NCBI RefSeq assembly: GCF_003020585.1
Contig: NZ_PXUE01000001.1
Coordinates: 682,001-746,000, forward strand
Direction: 5' to 3'
From: Chryseobacterium aurantiacum
GTDB taxonomy: Bacteria; Bacteroidota; Bacteroidia; Flavobacteriales; Weeksellaceae
Length of the DNA: 64,000 bases
Positions 9,891 to 17,431 of this stretch are shown here, in pieces; the stretch's first letter is position 1, and every line of letters starts with the position of its first letter. The notes under the pieces were generated by a model. The model saw only the letters and a program-made list of their open reading frames with translations, was not told where the DNA came from and ran no database searches. The translations under genes were made by a program, and so were the position numbers.

Positions 9891-10802
9891 TTAAGAATGG
9901 TTACTTACGGCATTAATAAATACCTCATTCATACTAGGAATTCTTTCATCAAATGATCTCACCTTACCAACGTGTACAAGATCAAGAAGAATATGATTTT
10001 GATCAGCCTCATTTTTCAGGTCAAAAGACACCAGATTATTTTCGTTGGAAAAATTGAAGACATCGTATTTGTTTTTGAAGCTGTCCAGCTGCTCATTATT
10101 AACCCCAGAAAGAGTAATCCCGAAAATATTTTTCTTGAATTTTTCTCTAACATCAAAGACTCTTCCGTCAATAATTTTTTGAGAATTGTTGATTAATGCC
10201 ACATAATCACACATTTCTTCCACACTTTCCATTCTATGGGTAGAAAGGATGATGGTGGTTCCATTATTTTTAAGATCTATAATCTGGTCCTTAATTAAGT
10301 TGGCATTTACAGGGTCAAAGCCTGAAAAAGGCTCATCAAGTATTAAAAGATGAGGTCTGTGCAATACAGTTACCACAAACTGGATTTTTTGTGCCATCCC
10401 TTTAGACAGTTCAGAAAGCTTTTTCTTCCACCACTGATCAATGTTGAGTTTATCAAACCATTTTTTAGCTTCATTCAGGGCGTCATTCTTGCTCATCCCT
10501 TTCAGCTCACCAAAATATAGAAGCTGATCACCAACAGTCATGTTCTTATACAGCCCTCTTTCTTCAGGCATATAACCAATGTTCTTGATATGGGTAGGAT
10601 TCAGTTTTTCTCCATTGATGAAGATATCTCCTGAGTCTGCTTGGGTAATTTGGTTGATAATACGGATGAAAGAGGTTTTTCCGGCTCCGTTGGGTCCTAA
10701 AAGGCCATAAATACTGCCTTTCGGTACATGGATGCTGAAATCATCCAGTGCGACCTTTTTTCCGGCGTTATAGGTCTTTTTAATATGTTCAGCTTGTAGC
10801 AT
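9891..10802 (-). CDS. ABC transporter ATP-binding protein (NatA-like)
   Basis: A 303-residue ATPase that powers the permease encoded just downstream. Visible motifs are Walker A GPNGAGKTS (about 36-44), the signature LSKGMAQ (about 132-138) and Walker B LLILDEPFSGFDP (about 152-164), then the switch His in LSTHRMESVE. The C-terminal about 85 residues form the extra domain usual in NatA/YhaQ-type ATPases. The signature has Lys in place of the second Gly of LSGGQ, a common variant in this subfamily. The ATG at 10802 is well placed and an almost perfect -7 element (TAACTTTA) lies upstream on the minus strand. Confidence 0.92.
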   Translation of the reverse strand: MLQAEHIKKTYNAGKKVALDDFSIHVPKGSIYGLLGPNGAGKTSFIRIINQITQADSGDIFINGEKLNPTHIKNIGYMPEERGLYKNMTVGDQLLYFGELKGMSKNDALNEAKKWFDKLNIDQWWKKKLSELSKGMAQKIQFVVTVLHRPHLLILDEPFSGFDPVNANLIKDQIIDLKNNGTTIILSTHRMESVEEMCDYVALINNSQKIIDGRVFDVREKFKKNIFGITLSGVNNEQLDSFKNKYDVFNFSNENNLVSFDLKNEADQNHILLDLVHVGKVRSFDERIPSMNEVFINAVSNHS

Positions 10803-10870
10803 TCAATTGTTCTTTTTACAATTAGTATAAAAAAGTCCCTAAAGTTACGGAAATATTAAAAGAGATTAAT

Positions 10871-10904
10871 GTAAAAGAAAAAATCCTGATGATTATCAGG
10901 ATTT
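10871..10904 (-). terminator. Terminator of the small T9SS gene
   Basis: A perfect 10-bp stem (10881-10890 with 10895-10904, AAATCCTGAT/ATCAGGATTT) with a 4-base loop; read on the minus strand it is followed by TTTTTTCTTTT. It lies 5 bases past the stop of the gene ending at 10909. Confidence 0.85.
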
Positions 10905-10908
10905 TAAT

Positions 10909-11259
10909 TTATTGTTTCACGATTTGAGTAACTTTTTGTGTATTGTCACTTAAGATATAACGAATCATGTATTTTCCGGGTTTTAATTTTTCAATATTAA
11001 TTTCACCGGAATTCATATTAACGGTATAATTAGCGACCTGCATACCCAAAATAGAATAAAAAGTCACACTTTTGATTCTTAAAGAAGAATCTTTTGCCTT
11101 AATGATAAGGAAATCCTTTGCAGGATTTGGATAGGCAAGCAATACACCATCATCCGCCTTTTGAGTGATGGAACTCGGCTCTCTAAGCTGAGCTTGTAAA
11201 TTGTTGGAAAATCCAACAAAAGTGCCTACAAATAGAAATAAAAGTAAAAGTTTTTTCAT
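10909..11259 (-). CDS. Small T9SS type A sorting-domain protein
   Basis: The 116-residue product consists of a signal peptide (MKKLLLLFLFVGTFVGFSNNLQAQ, about 1-23), a short linker of about 15 residues and a type IX secretion C-terminal domain (about 40-116): YPNPAKDFLIIKA, FYSILGMQV, LKPGKYMIRY and the terminal Lys-rich VTQIVKQ are hallmarks. There is almost no cargo. It should be exported across the outer membrane by the Por/T9SS machinery and have its tail cleaved. An open frame continues upstream to 11688, but that extension runs antisense to hemB and crosses both promoters, so the ATG at 11259 was chosen. Confidence 0.85.
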   Translation of the reverse strand: MKKLLLLFLFVGTFVGFSNNLQAQLREPSSITQKADDGVLLAYPNPAKDFLIIKAKDSSLRIKSVTFYSILGMQVANYTVNMNSGEINIEKLKPGKYMIRYILSDNTQKVTQIVKQ

Positions 11260-11288
11260 CAAATTTATAATTTCTCGAATATATATAA

Positions 11289-11319
11289 CAAATATAACAA
11301 ATTCTATAATCTTGTACAA
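11289..11319 (-). promoter_or_regulatory. Promoter of the small T9SS gene
   Basis: On the minus strand a TTG (11317-11319) is followed after 20 bases by TATATTTG (11289-11296), fitting TTG-N17-20-TAnnTTTG. The TTG is one arm of the palindrome TTGTACAA at 11312-11319. Confidence 0.6.
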
Positions 11320-11341
11320 TAGTTTTTTATAGAACTTGTAG

Positions 11342-11349
11342 TAAATTTG
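11342..11349 (+). promoter_or_regulatory. hemB: -7 element (TAAATTTG) before hemB
   Basis: Matches TAnnTTTG and ends 28 bases before the hemB ATG. The nearest usable TTG (11312-11314) is 27 bases upstream, longer than the usual spacing, so the -33 part is uncertain. Confidence 0.5.
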
Positions 11350-11377
11350 TAGAAACTTATTCAAAAAGTATTCCAAA

Positions 11378-12367
11378 ATGATACATTCAAGAAATAGAAG
11401 ACTTAGAGTTAATGAATCTATCAGAAGTTTGGTAAGAGAAAATGTGCTTACAACTGATGATTTTGTAATGCCGATCTTCGTAATGGAGGGCGAAAACAAG
11501 CAGGAGGGGATCCCGTCTATGCCGGGAATTTTTAGGCGAAGTATAGATTTAACAGTGAAGGAATGTGAGGAATTATTTTCTTTAGGAGTAAAAGCTGTCA
11601 ATTTGTACATGAAAGTGTCTGAACACTTGAAAGACAATACAGGAAAAGAAGCATGGAACAAAGATGGGTTAATGCAGAATACAATCAAGGCGATTAAAGA
11701 TGCAGTACCAGGAATGATTGTGATGCCGGATGTAGCCCTGGACCCTTATTCAATATACGGGCACGACGGAATTATTGAAAACGGAAAAATTTTAAATGAT
11801 GCTACCAATGATGCACTGGCAAGAATGTCAGTATCTCATGCAGAAGCAGGGGCAGATCTTGTGGCACCTAGTGACATGATGGACGGCAGAGTATTGGTGA
11901 TTCGTGAAGCATTAGAAGAAAGTGGTTTTGCAGATGTGGGTATTGTGAGTTATGCTGCAAAATATGCAAGTTCTTTCTATGGACCTTTTAGAAGTGCTTT
12001 AGATAGCGCACCAAAGGATGACATGGAAATTCCAAAGGACAAAAAAACGTACCAGATGGATTTTCACAACTCCCGAGAAGCATTGAACGAAGTGTATAAA
12101 GATATTGAAGAAGGGGCAGATGTTATTATGATCAAACCGGGACTACCTTATCTGGACATTGTTTCCAAAGTACGTGAAGCTATTGATCTTCCTATTGCTG
12201 TCTATAACGTAAGTGGCGAATATGCAATGGTGAAAGCGGCTGTTCAGAACGGATGGTTGGATAATGATAAAACAATCATTGAAAGTCTTACTTGCTTCAA
12301 AAGAGCAGGAGCAGATATGATCTTTACTTATTTTGCTAAGGAAGCTGCAATGATTTTAAATAAATAA
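11378..12367 (+). CDS. hemB: Delta-aminolevulinic acid dehydratase (porphobilinogen synthase)
   Basis: HemB condenses two 5-aminolevulinate molecules to porphobilinogen, the first common step of tetrapyrrole synthesis, in the cytoplasm. The 329-residue length is standard. The two active-site lysines are in YAAKYASSFYGPFR and MIKPGLPYLD. In the metal-site segment the sequence reads DVALDPYSIYGHDG, with Ala and Asp where zinc enzymes have three Cys, so this is the cysteine-free, presumably magnesium-dependent type. It is divergently transcribed from the small T9SS gene across 118 bases, and ends in a hairpin at 12428-12461. Confidence 0.97.
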   Translation: MIHSRNRRLRVNESIRSLVRENVLTTDDFVMPIFVMEGENKQEGIPSMPGIFRRSIDLTVKECEELFSLGVKAVNLYMKVSEHLKDNTGKEAWNKDGLMQNTIKAIKDAVPGMIVMPDVALDPYSIYGHDGIIENGKILNDATNDALARMSVSHAEAGADLVAPSDMMDGRVLVIREALEESGFADVGIVSYAAKYASSFYGPFRSALDSAPKDDMEIPKDKKTYQMDFHNSREALNEVYKDIEEGADVIMIKPGLPYLDIVSKVREAIDLPIAVYNVSGEYAMVKAAVQNGWLDNDKTIIESLTCFKRAGADMIFTYFAKEAAMILNK

Positions 12368-12427
12368 TTAAACGAAAAATTATGAATCATAAATGAATTT
12401 TCTGATATATAATTTTCTATAAACTGA

Positions 12428-12461
12428 AAGAGGTTGTCATCAAGGCAATCTCTTTTTTTTT
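12428..12461 (+). terminator. Terminator after hemB
   Basis: A 9-bp stem with one G-U pair (12428-12436, AAGAGGTTG, with 12446-12454, CAATCTCTT), a 9-base loop and a run of T to 12461. Confidence 0.82.
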
Positions 12462-12587
12462 CAAAAAAGTTTTGTACACCGGGTTGAAATCAGCTAAGAT
12501 CAAAAAACTATCTGTATCATTGCATTCCCAATTACAAATAAAAGATTATATTGTACTGTAGTCATCCAATAAAATATATAAAAGTTA

Positions 12588-14102
12588 ATGAATATCACTT
12601 TTAAAGAAAACCTTAGAAAACCTTTTCAATACGTGCTGGGTATTTTATCAGTAATCTATCTTTTCTTTATATGTATTTATAGTATTGATCAGTTTGATCT
12701 GGGCTTTATTCCCTCAATGGTAGGGCGGTTGCAACAAGGACAGGAAATGTATAAGGATTTTGATTATATCCGTCCTTTTTTTACTCTCATCTTTTGGGAT
12801 TTTCTGCTTAAATGGATTCCCGCCACATCTCCCTATTTTATTTTGACATGCCGGGTTTTATTCATTATACAATGTTTTATTACAGGATTGATTTTTCAGA
12901 AATTACTTTTTGATAAAATCAGATACGAGATCAGTTTCCTTTATGTGATTTGCTTTGTCAATGTCTTTCCAATTATGCCATGGCATACGGTTGACGGCCT
13001 GTTTTTCGGCGCACTTTCTCTTTATTTTTATAAGAAGAAATGGCTGCTGAGTACATTGGTGTTTTTAGCGATCACGGCACTTACCAAGCAATCTTTTTTT
13101 GTTTTTACCGGTATTATGTCTCTTTTTGTATTGAAAGATATATTGAAAAAAAATAGCCTTGTCAGAAATGATATCATCGTTTCCTGTGTATCTTTTCTTG
13201 TGTTGATATTTGCTGTTTTTCAATACCATATTATTGAAAACTTTACTTCATTTTGGAATCTCGTTTTTAACCCTTCCATAGCTTCAAGTTTTTATGATAG
13301 CAGCATTGCTCCATATTTATTTAAAAGCAAATGGCACTCTGCACTATTCATTGGTTGCCTGGTTACGATTTATCTGATTAAGATTAAAAAAGAAATTATT
13401 GAGAATATTTTATTGATCATTTTTCCTGCTATAATCATCTATCCACTATTTAATAATGGAGTTTTCATTGGGATTAATACATTATTTCTACTTTTGATGG
13501 TTTTATTTTTTAAATATAATTCCTCTGAAAAAAATATATTCTTTTTACTTCTTCTGGGCTGGGCTTCCACTATTTCATGGGGAGCCAATAATCCTACATT
13601 TTTAGTGTTTATTTTACTGATTAAATTTCTGGAAGATAAAACCCGTTTTTTTGGAGTTTTATGGATGTTGTCCCTAAGCTCATTTTTACTGACCAGATTA
13701 AAATTTCCCTATTTTTCTGAAAGTATATTTTCTTCCCATTACGTATTCACAAAGAATATTCCTGCAGTTTCCGGGTTGTTGATTCCCGAAAAAGAATATG
13801 AGTACATTATGGAAGCCAAAAACCTCAGTTTACAATATCCGGACATCGTTTTTCTGCCCGGGTCGCCACTTTTGGATGTGATTCATGGAAAATATCCGGA
13901 CAGGGCATCCTGGGAAATGGATGTGGAATATCCGCAGTGGAAAACAGATTTATCTAAACTTAATAACAACGTATTTGCTATAGATGAAGAGAAATTTACA
14001 CTATTCAAAGACGGTTTTTATAAAAGTACATTTACAGTTGAGGTAATGAAAAAGAAAAAAATAGTAAAGAAAACAGAACATTTTACGATGTATGAAGATT
14101 AG
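12588..14102 (+). CDS. Polytopic membrane protein, GT-C glycosyltransferase-like
   Basis: A 504-residue integral membrane protein with roughly ten to twelve hydrophobic segments between residues 15 and 390, then a soluble C-terminal part of about 110 residues. An acidic motif after the first segment (QFDLGFIPSMVGRLQQGQ, then YKDFDYIRPFF) lies where GT-C enzymes carry catalytic Asp residues in their first outer loop. That layout resembles polyprenyl-phosphate-dependent mannosyl/arabinosyltransferases, but I recognise no precise family, and the call rests on topology. It is a single gene between hemB and lptB, AT-rich even for this window. Confidence 0.6.
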   Translation: MNITFKENLRKPFQYVLGILSVIYLFFICIYSIDQFDLGFIPSMVGRLQQGQEMYKDFDYIRPFFTLIFWDFLLKWIPATSPYFILTCRVLFIIQCFITGLIFQKLLFDKIRYEISFLYVICFVNVFPIMPWHTVDGLFFGALSLYFYKKKWLLSTLVFLAITALTKQSFFVFTGIMSLFVLKDILKKNSLVRNDIIVSCVSFLVLIFAVFQYHIIENFTSFWNLVFNPSIASSFYDSSIAPYLFKSKWHSALFIGCLVTIYLIKIKKEIIENILLIIFPAIIIYPLFNNGVFIGINTLFLLLMVLFFKYNSSEKNIFFLLLLGWASTISWGANNPTFLVFILLIKFLEDKTRFFGVLWMLSLSSFLLTRLKFPYFSESIFSSHYVFTKNIPAVSGLLIPEKEYEYIMEAKNLSLQYPDIVFLPGSPLLDVIHGKYPDRASWEMDVEYPQWKTDLSKLNNNVFAIDEEKFTLFKDGFYKSTFTVEVMKKKKIVKKTEHFTMYED

Positions 14103-14203
14103 TAAGTACCGGTAAGTAAAGAGTCTGTTTGCCAGTTTTAATCATAAAAAGTGTAAAAAATTTTATTGATTATCATAAACTAGAGATAAAGAGCGTAGGG
14201 GGC

Positions 14204-14221
14204 ATGCAAACTTGTTTGCAT
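14204..14221. promoter_or_regulatory. Perfect dyad ATGCAAAC-TT-GTTTGCAT before lptB
   Basis: Two perfect 8-base arms separated by TT lie 6 bases upstream of the TATATTTG element, overlapping the region where the -33 box should be. It is followed by TTTTT. It could be an operator or a weak terminator for the preceding membrane-protein gene (whose stop is 100 bases upstream); sequence alone does not decide. Confidence 0.45.
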
Positions 14222-14227
14222 TTTTGA

Positions 14228-14235
14228 TATATTTG
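14228..14235 (+). promoter_or_regulatory. lptB: -7 element (TATATTTG) before lptB
   Basis: Matches TAnnTTTG; the lptB ATG follows only 4 bases later, so the transcript would be leaderless. No TTG at the usual spacing (candidates are 9 and 13 bases upstream). Confidence 0.5.
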
Positions 14236-14239
14236 CCCT

Positions 14240-15301
14240 ATGATTTTACGAGGAGAAAACTTAATCAAAGAATACGGTCCTAAAAAAGTTGTAAAAGGCG
14301 TTTCTGTACAGGTTCAGCAGGGAGAAATTGTTGGTTTGCTAGGTCCGAATGGGGCAGGTAAAACCACATCGTTTTACATGATTGTAGGGTTGGTTAAGCC
14401 TACTTCAGGGAAGATTTTTCTGGATAAGCAGGAAATTACCACTGATGCTATGTACAGAAGAGCCCAAAAAGGAATTGGTTATCTGGCACAGGAGGCTTCA
14501 GTATTCAGAAAATTATCCGTAGAAGAAAATATCATGGGAGTATTGCAGCTGACGAAGCTTTCAAAACGCGAGCAGCAGATCAAGTGTGATGAACTTATTG
14601 AAGAATTTTCTTTGCAGCATGTTCGTAAAAACAGAGGTGATCTACTTTCCGGAGGAGAAAGACGTAGAACGGAAATTGCCCGTTGTCTTGCTACAAGCCC
14701 GAACTTTATTCTTTTGGATGAACCATTTGCTGGGGTTGACCCGATTGCGGTAGAAGATATCCAGAAAATTGTAAGAAGTTTAGTAGATAAAAATATAGGA
14801 ATTCTGATTACAGACCACAACGTACAGCAGACTTTAGCTATTACCAACAAAACATACATTATGTTTGAAGGAAAGATCCTGAAAGAAGGGCTTCCGGAAG
14901 ACCTTGCCAATGATCCTCAGGTAAGAGAGGCGTATCTTGGTGAAAACTTCGTATATCAAAGTATTCTTGATAAACCGAAAAAGAAAAAATATGCCTATAA
15001 TATCTGGGCAGGTAATTTTGATTCAAAATCTCAATTGCAAGGATTTGTGAATGAAAACTTTAAGCAATATGATGACCTGAGACTTATGTATGGCTTTGAG
15101 GATATGAGTTTTGCTTCATTAGCTAATTCTGAGATTGAGCATATCTTTAATGATGTTGTAGATAAGAATGTGAACAATTCATTTGTGTTCCAGAAAAAAG
15201 AAATCAATAGCAATTATTCACTGGAGCAGGCAGAAGCCGAATCTAAAGAGGTAAGCAAACCTGAGCTGCATTATCTTACTACCTATATGTACGAAGGGTA
15301 A
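14240..15301 (+). CDS. lptB: LPS export ABC transporter ATP-binding protein LptB, with long C-terminal extension
   Basis: LptB is the cytoplasmic ATPase of the LptB2FGC complex that pulls LPS from the inner membrane to the cell surface. Residues about 1-238 are a complete LptB: Walker A GPNGAGKTT (35-43), a Q-loop in GYLAQEASVF (79-88), signature LSGGERRR (135-142), Walker B ILLDEPFAGVDP (156-167) and switch His in ITDHNVQQ. The family is usually about 240 residues; here about 114 more follow (240-353), starting with a basic stretch KPKKKKY and ending in an acidic tail. I do not recognise the extension. LptF/G and LptC are not nearby. Confidence 0.9.
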   Translation: MILRGENLIKEYGPKKVVKGVSVQVQQGEIVGLLGPNGAGKTTSFYMIVGLVKPTSGKIFLDKQEITTDAMYRRAQKGIGYLAQEASVFRKLSVEENIMGVLQLTKLSKREQQIKCDELIEEFSLQHVRKNRGDLLSGGERRRTEIARCLATSPNFILLDEPFAGVDPIAVEDIQKIVRSLVDKNIGILITDHNVQQTLAITNKTYIMFEGKILKEGLPEDLANDPQVREAYLGENFVYQSILDKPKKKKYAYNIWAGNFDSKSQLQGFVNENFKQYDDLRLMYGFEDMSFASLANSEIEHIFNDVVDKNVNNSFVFQKKEINSNYSLEQAEAESKEVSKPELHYLTTYMYEG

Positions 15302-15336
15302 GACAAATTTTATAGCAAAACTTTTAATGAACTTGC

Positions 15337-15534
15337 TCAGTTTTTTCTCATGAATTTACAATTGGGAAAAATAAGAATATTGAATGTTAAAGTGATTGTG
15401 AGTGCAATAGACCATGCCTCTAACCAGTCATATATAAAACATTCGTCATAAATCTTTTCACTATTGTGTAATGAGCTTAATGTAAAAGTGATGATAGCCG
15501 TAATAAACAGGCTTTTAATTATTGTTTGTTGCAT
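15337..15534 (-). CDS. DUF2798-like small membrane protein
   Basis: The 65-residue product has two hydrophobic segments (about 5-22 and 38-56) joined by a short polar loop. The pattern of a first helix ending in TLSSLHN, a loop, then DWLEAWSIALTITLTFNILIFP resembles the DUF2798 family (two-helix proteins with a W-L-x-A-W motif). The start is taken at ATG 15534, which overlaps the Rrf2 gene end by 20 bases; an upstream in-frame codon at 15549 is deeper in that gene. As third gene of an hmp-Rrf2 operon it may take part in the nitrosative stress response, but its activity is unknown. Confidence 0.6.
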   Translation of the reverse strand: MQQTIIKSLFITAIITFTLSSLHNSEKIYDECFIYDWLEAWSIALTITLTFNILIFPNCKFMRKN

Positions 15535-15964
15535 TTTTCTGATTGGCAAAGATAATTTCCCAATGGTTAAAAGCGAGGTCAGATAAATGATGCTGGTTCA
15601 TACTGTCGATAAAAGCTTGGTAAGCAGTGTCCAAAAATGATTTTAATTTACACTCATAGGAAACAAACACACAAGATTTTGCAAAACAATTGATGATGGG
15701 GGTGTCATCCTGTTCCAATAGATGGATGAGACTTCCTAATCCAGTCTTATTAGCTTTTTCAGAAATGGTAATTCCACCATTTTTTCCTCTTTTCGTTATG
15801 ACTAGGTCTTTTTGAGCTAGAAACTGAACCACTTTAATAAGATGATTACGAAGTATATTCAGTTTTCCGGATAATTCATCCAAAGAACATGAAGAAGCCT
15901 TATCATTTTGATTTAGATAAATTAATACTCGTAAACTATAGTCGGTAAAATGGTTCAGTTTCAT
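15515..15964 (-). CDS. nsrR: Rrf2-family regulator, NsrR-like nitric oxide sensor
   Basis: A 149-residue Rrf2-type repressor. The N-terminal winged helix (about 1-75) begins MKLNHFTDYSLRVLIYL, very close to NsrR, and includes LNILRNHLIKVVQFL. Three cysteines, C93, C98 and C105 (CFAKSC then SYEC), stand where NsrR and IscR bind an iron-sulfur cluster; spacing is C-x4-C-x6-C. NO attacks the cluster in NsrR and releases DNA. It lies 6 bases after hmp in the same transcript, so it probably controls its own operon through the palindrome at 17218-17244. Assignment to NsrR rather than another Rrf2 member rests on context, N-terminus and operator. Confidence 0.82.
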   Translation of the reverse strand: MKLNHFTDYSLRVLIYLNQNDKASSCSLDELSGKLNILRNHLIKVVQFLAQKDLVITKRGKNGGITISEKANKTGLGSLIHLLEQDDTPIINCFAKSCVFVSYECKLKSFLDTAYQAFIDSMNQHHLSDLAFNHWEIIFANQKNATNNN

Positions 15965-15970
15965 TGATTG

Positions 15971-17173
15971 TTAATTTAGATGAAGCAGTTGAGGCCCAAA
16001 CTCCTCATAGAGAATATCTTCTTTGGCAATGCCTAGCTGTAATAAAGAATTATATTGAGCTTTAATAAATGCTTCGGGTCCACAAATATAATACTTTGCC
16101 TTATCAATAAGAATTTCCTCTTTAATTTCGTGTAAGTCTATTCGCCCTTTTCTTGCAAAATCAGACTCATTTTCAATAGTTTCATAAAAAACATGAGTAG
16201 TAAGCCATTGATTACTAGTGTTTAATTGATTTACATGATCTTTAAATGCATGTACATTTTCATCTCTACAGCTATGAAGCCAGACTACGGTGTTATTCTG
16301 CAACGTATTTTTTTTAGTTTCCAGCATACTCAGCAATGGAGTTACCCCAACGCCACCACTTATTAATACTAATGGATCTTCAGATATTGGATTGGCATAA
16401 AAAACACCGGCTGGGGCGCTGACCCATATTTCATCTCCAATCATTTTTTGATGCAATACATTTGAAACAACCCCATCAGGCAAATTCTGAATGTTTTTCT
16501 CTCTCTTCACGGATATTCTGTAATAATCAGGATTGAAGGCAGATGATAAACTATACTGTCTTGGCTGCTCGTGGCCTAATGCAGGAACAAATGTCTTCAC
16601 CGAAATATACTGACCAGGAAGATAATCTGCAATGGCTTTATTATCTTTAGGACTTAGATAGAATGATTTAATTTCACTGCTCTCTTCCACAATATCTGCA
16701 ATTACAAACGCTCTCCATCCTTTCCATCCTCCATCCTTTTGCAGGGTAGATTGGTAAAGTTCATGTTCAATAGAAATCATAATTTGAGCCAATTCATTGT
16801 AGGCTTGTGTCCAGGCTTCTATCAGTTGATCATTTGCGGCTTCCCCAAGAACCTCTTTTATGGATGAAATCAAATGAAGTCCAACAATATCATATTGTTC
16901 CGGGCTAATATTTAAGCTTACATGCTTATTTCCGATAGATCTTAAAACATTGATAAGAACTTCAGGATTTTCAATTTGCTCAGCATATGCTAATACAGCT
17001 CCGGCTAAAGCATTCTGCTGTTTTCCGCTAGCCTGGTTACTCATATTGAAAATATTTTTCAGTTCAGGATTGTGTGTAAACATCCTTGTATAAAAATGTT
17101 TTGTTAAATCGGTTCCATTCGTTTTTAAAACCGGTACTGTTGCCTTTACAAGTGCTTTTTGTTCGTTATTCAT
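15971..17173 (-). CDS. hmp: Flavohemoprotein, nitric oxide dioxygenase
   Basis: Hmp oxidises NO to nitrate using O2 and NAD(P)H in the cytoplasm. The 400-residue product has the usual three parts: globin (about 1-138) with proximal heme ligand H84 in KHVSLNISPEQY, FAD-binding barrel (about 150-260) with RQYSLSSAF, and NAD-binding domain (about 265-400) with ISGGVGVTPLLSML and YYICGPEAFI, ending EEFGPQLLHLN. The frame opens 9 codons further upstream, but the ATG at 17173 gives the standard N-terminus MNNEQKALVKATVPVL. First gene of an operon with the Rrf2 regulator and the DUF2798-like gene; a -7 element and an NsrR-type palindrome lie upstream. Confidence 0.96.
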   Translation of the reverse strand: MNNEQKALVKATVPVLKTNGTDLTKHFYTRMFTHNPELKNIFNMSNQASGKQQNALAGAVLAYAEQIENPEVLINVLRSIGNKHVSLNISPEQYDIVGLHLISSIKEVLGEAANDQLIEAWTQAYNELAQIMISIEHELYQSTLQKDGGWKGWRAFVIADIVEESSEIKSFYLSPKDNKAIADYLPGQYISVKTFVPALGHEQPRQYSLSSAFNPDYYRISVKREKNIQNLPDGVVSNVLHQKMIGDEIWVSAPAGVFYANPISEDPLVLISGGVGVTPLLSMLETKKNTLQNNTVVWLHSCRDENVHAFKDHVNQLNTSNQWLTTHVFYETIENESDFARKGRIDLHEIKEEILIDKAKYYICGPEAFIKAQYNSLLQLGIAKEDILYEEFGPQLLHLN

Positions 17174-17197
17174 CAGGTCTTTTTTTATATGATGGTA

Positions 17198-17205
17198 CAA
17201 ATGTA
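17198..17205 (-). promoter_or_regulatory. hmp: -7 element (TACATTTG) of the hmp operon
   Basis: Read on the minus strand this octamer matches TAnnTTTG and ends 24 bases before the hmp ATG. No TTG lies 17-20 bases upstream; the expected -33 position falls in the left arm of the palindrome at 17218-17244. Confidence 0.55.
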
Positions 17206-17217
17206 CAAAAAAATATT

Positions 17218-17244
17218 AATTGTTGTATTTTAAATGCAACAATT
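17218..17244. promoter_or_regulatory. Putative NsrR operator upstream of hmp
   Basis: A 27-bp palindrome with 13-base arms around a single central T has one mismatch in the arms. Its inner 11-1-11 part is TTGTTGTATTT-T-AAATGCAACAA, which has the same length and the same inner TGnATTT-N-AAATGCA core as the NsrR site described in gamma-proteobacteria. It starts 12 bases upstream of the -7 element, covering the -33 region, so a bound repressor would block RNA polymerase. A further half-site (TGCATTT) lies at 17253-17259. Confidence 0.65.
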
Positions 17245-17431
17245 AAAAAACATGCATTTCCAAAAAATAAAGTGGAGGAGAATAAACTTCCGAAATGAGG
17301 AAAATCATTTTGAATGCAAGAGGATTTAAATGGTTTGGGTCCAGATGGAAAAATAAGCCGGTATTAAGCCTGGTTTTTCTATGAATTGTTTTAAAAAAGG
17401 TTTAATTTTACTAGGACCTATACTATGATTC

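Noticed and set aside
11260..11688. N-terminal extension of the small T9SS protein on the minus strand
   Set aside because: The open frame upstream of ATG 11259 crosses both divergent promoters and runs antisense to hemB; the signal peptide begins at 11259.
14479..14910. 143-codon open frame on the minus strand
   Set aside because: Antisense to the ATPase core of lptB, where the codon pattern is constrained by conserved motifs on the plus strand.
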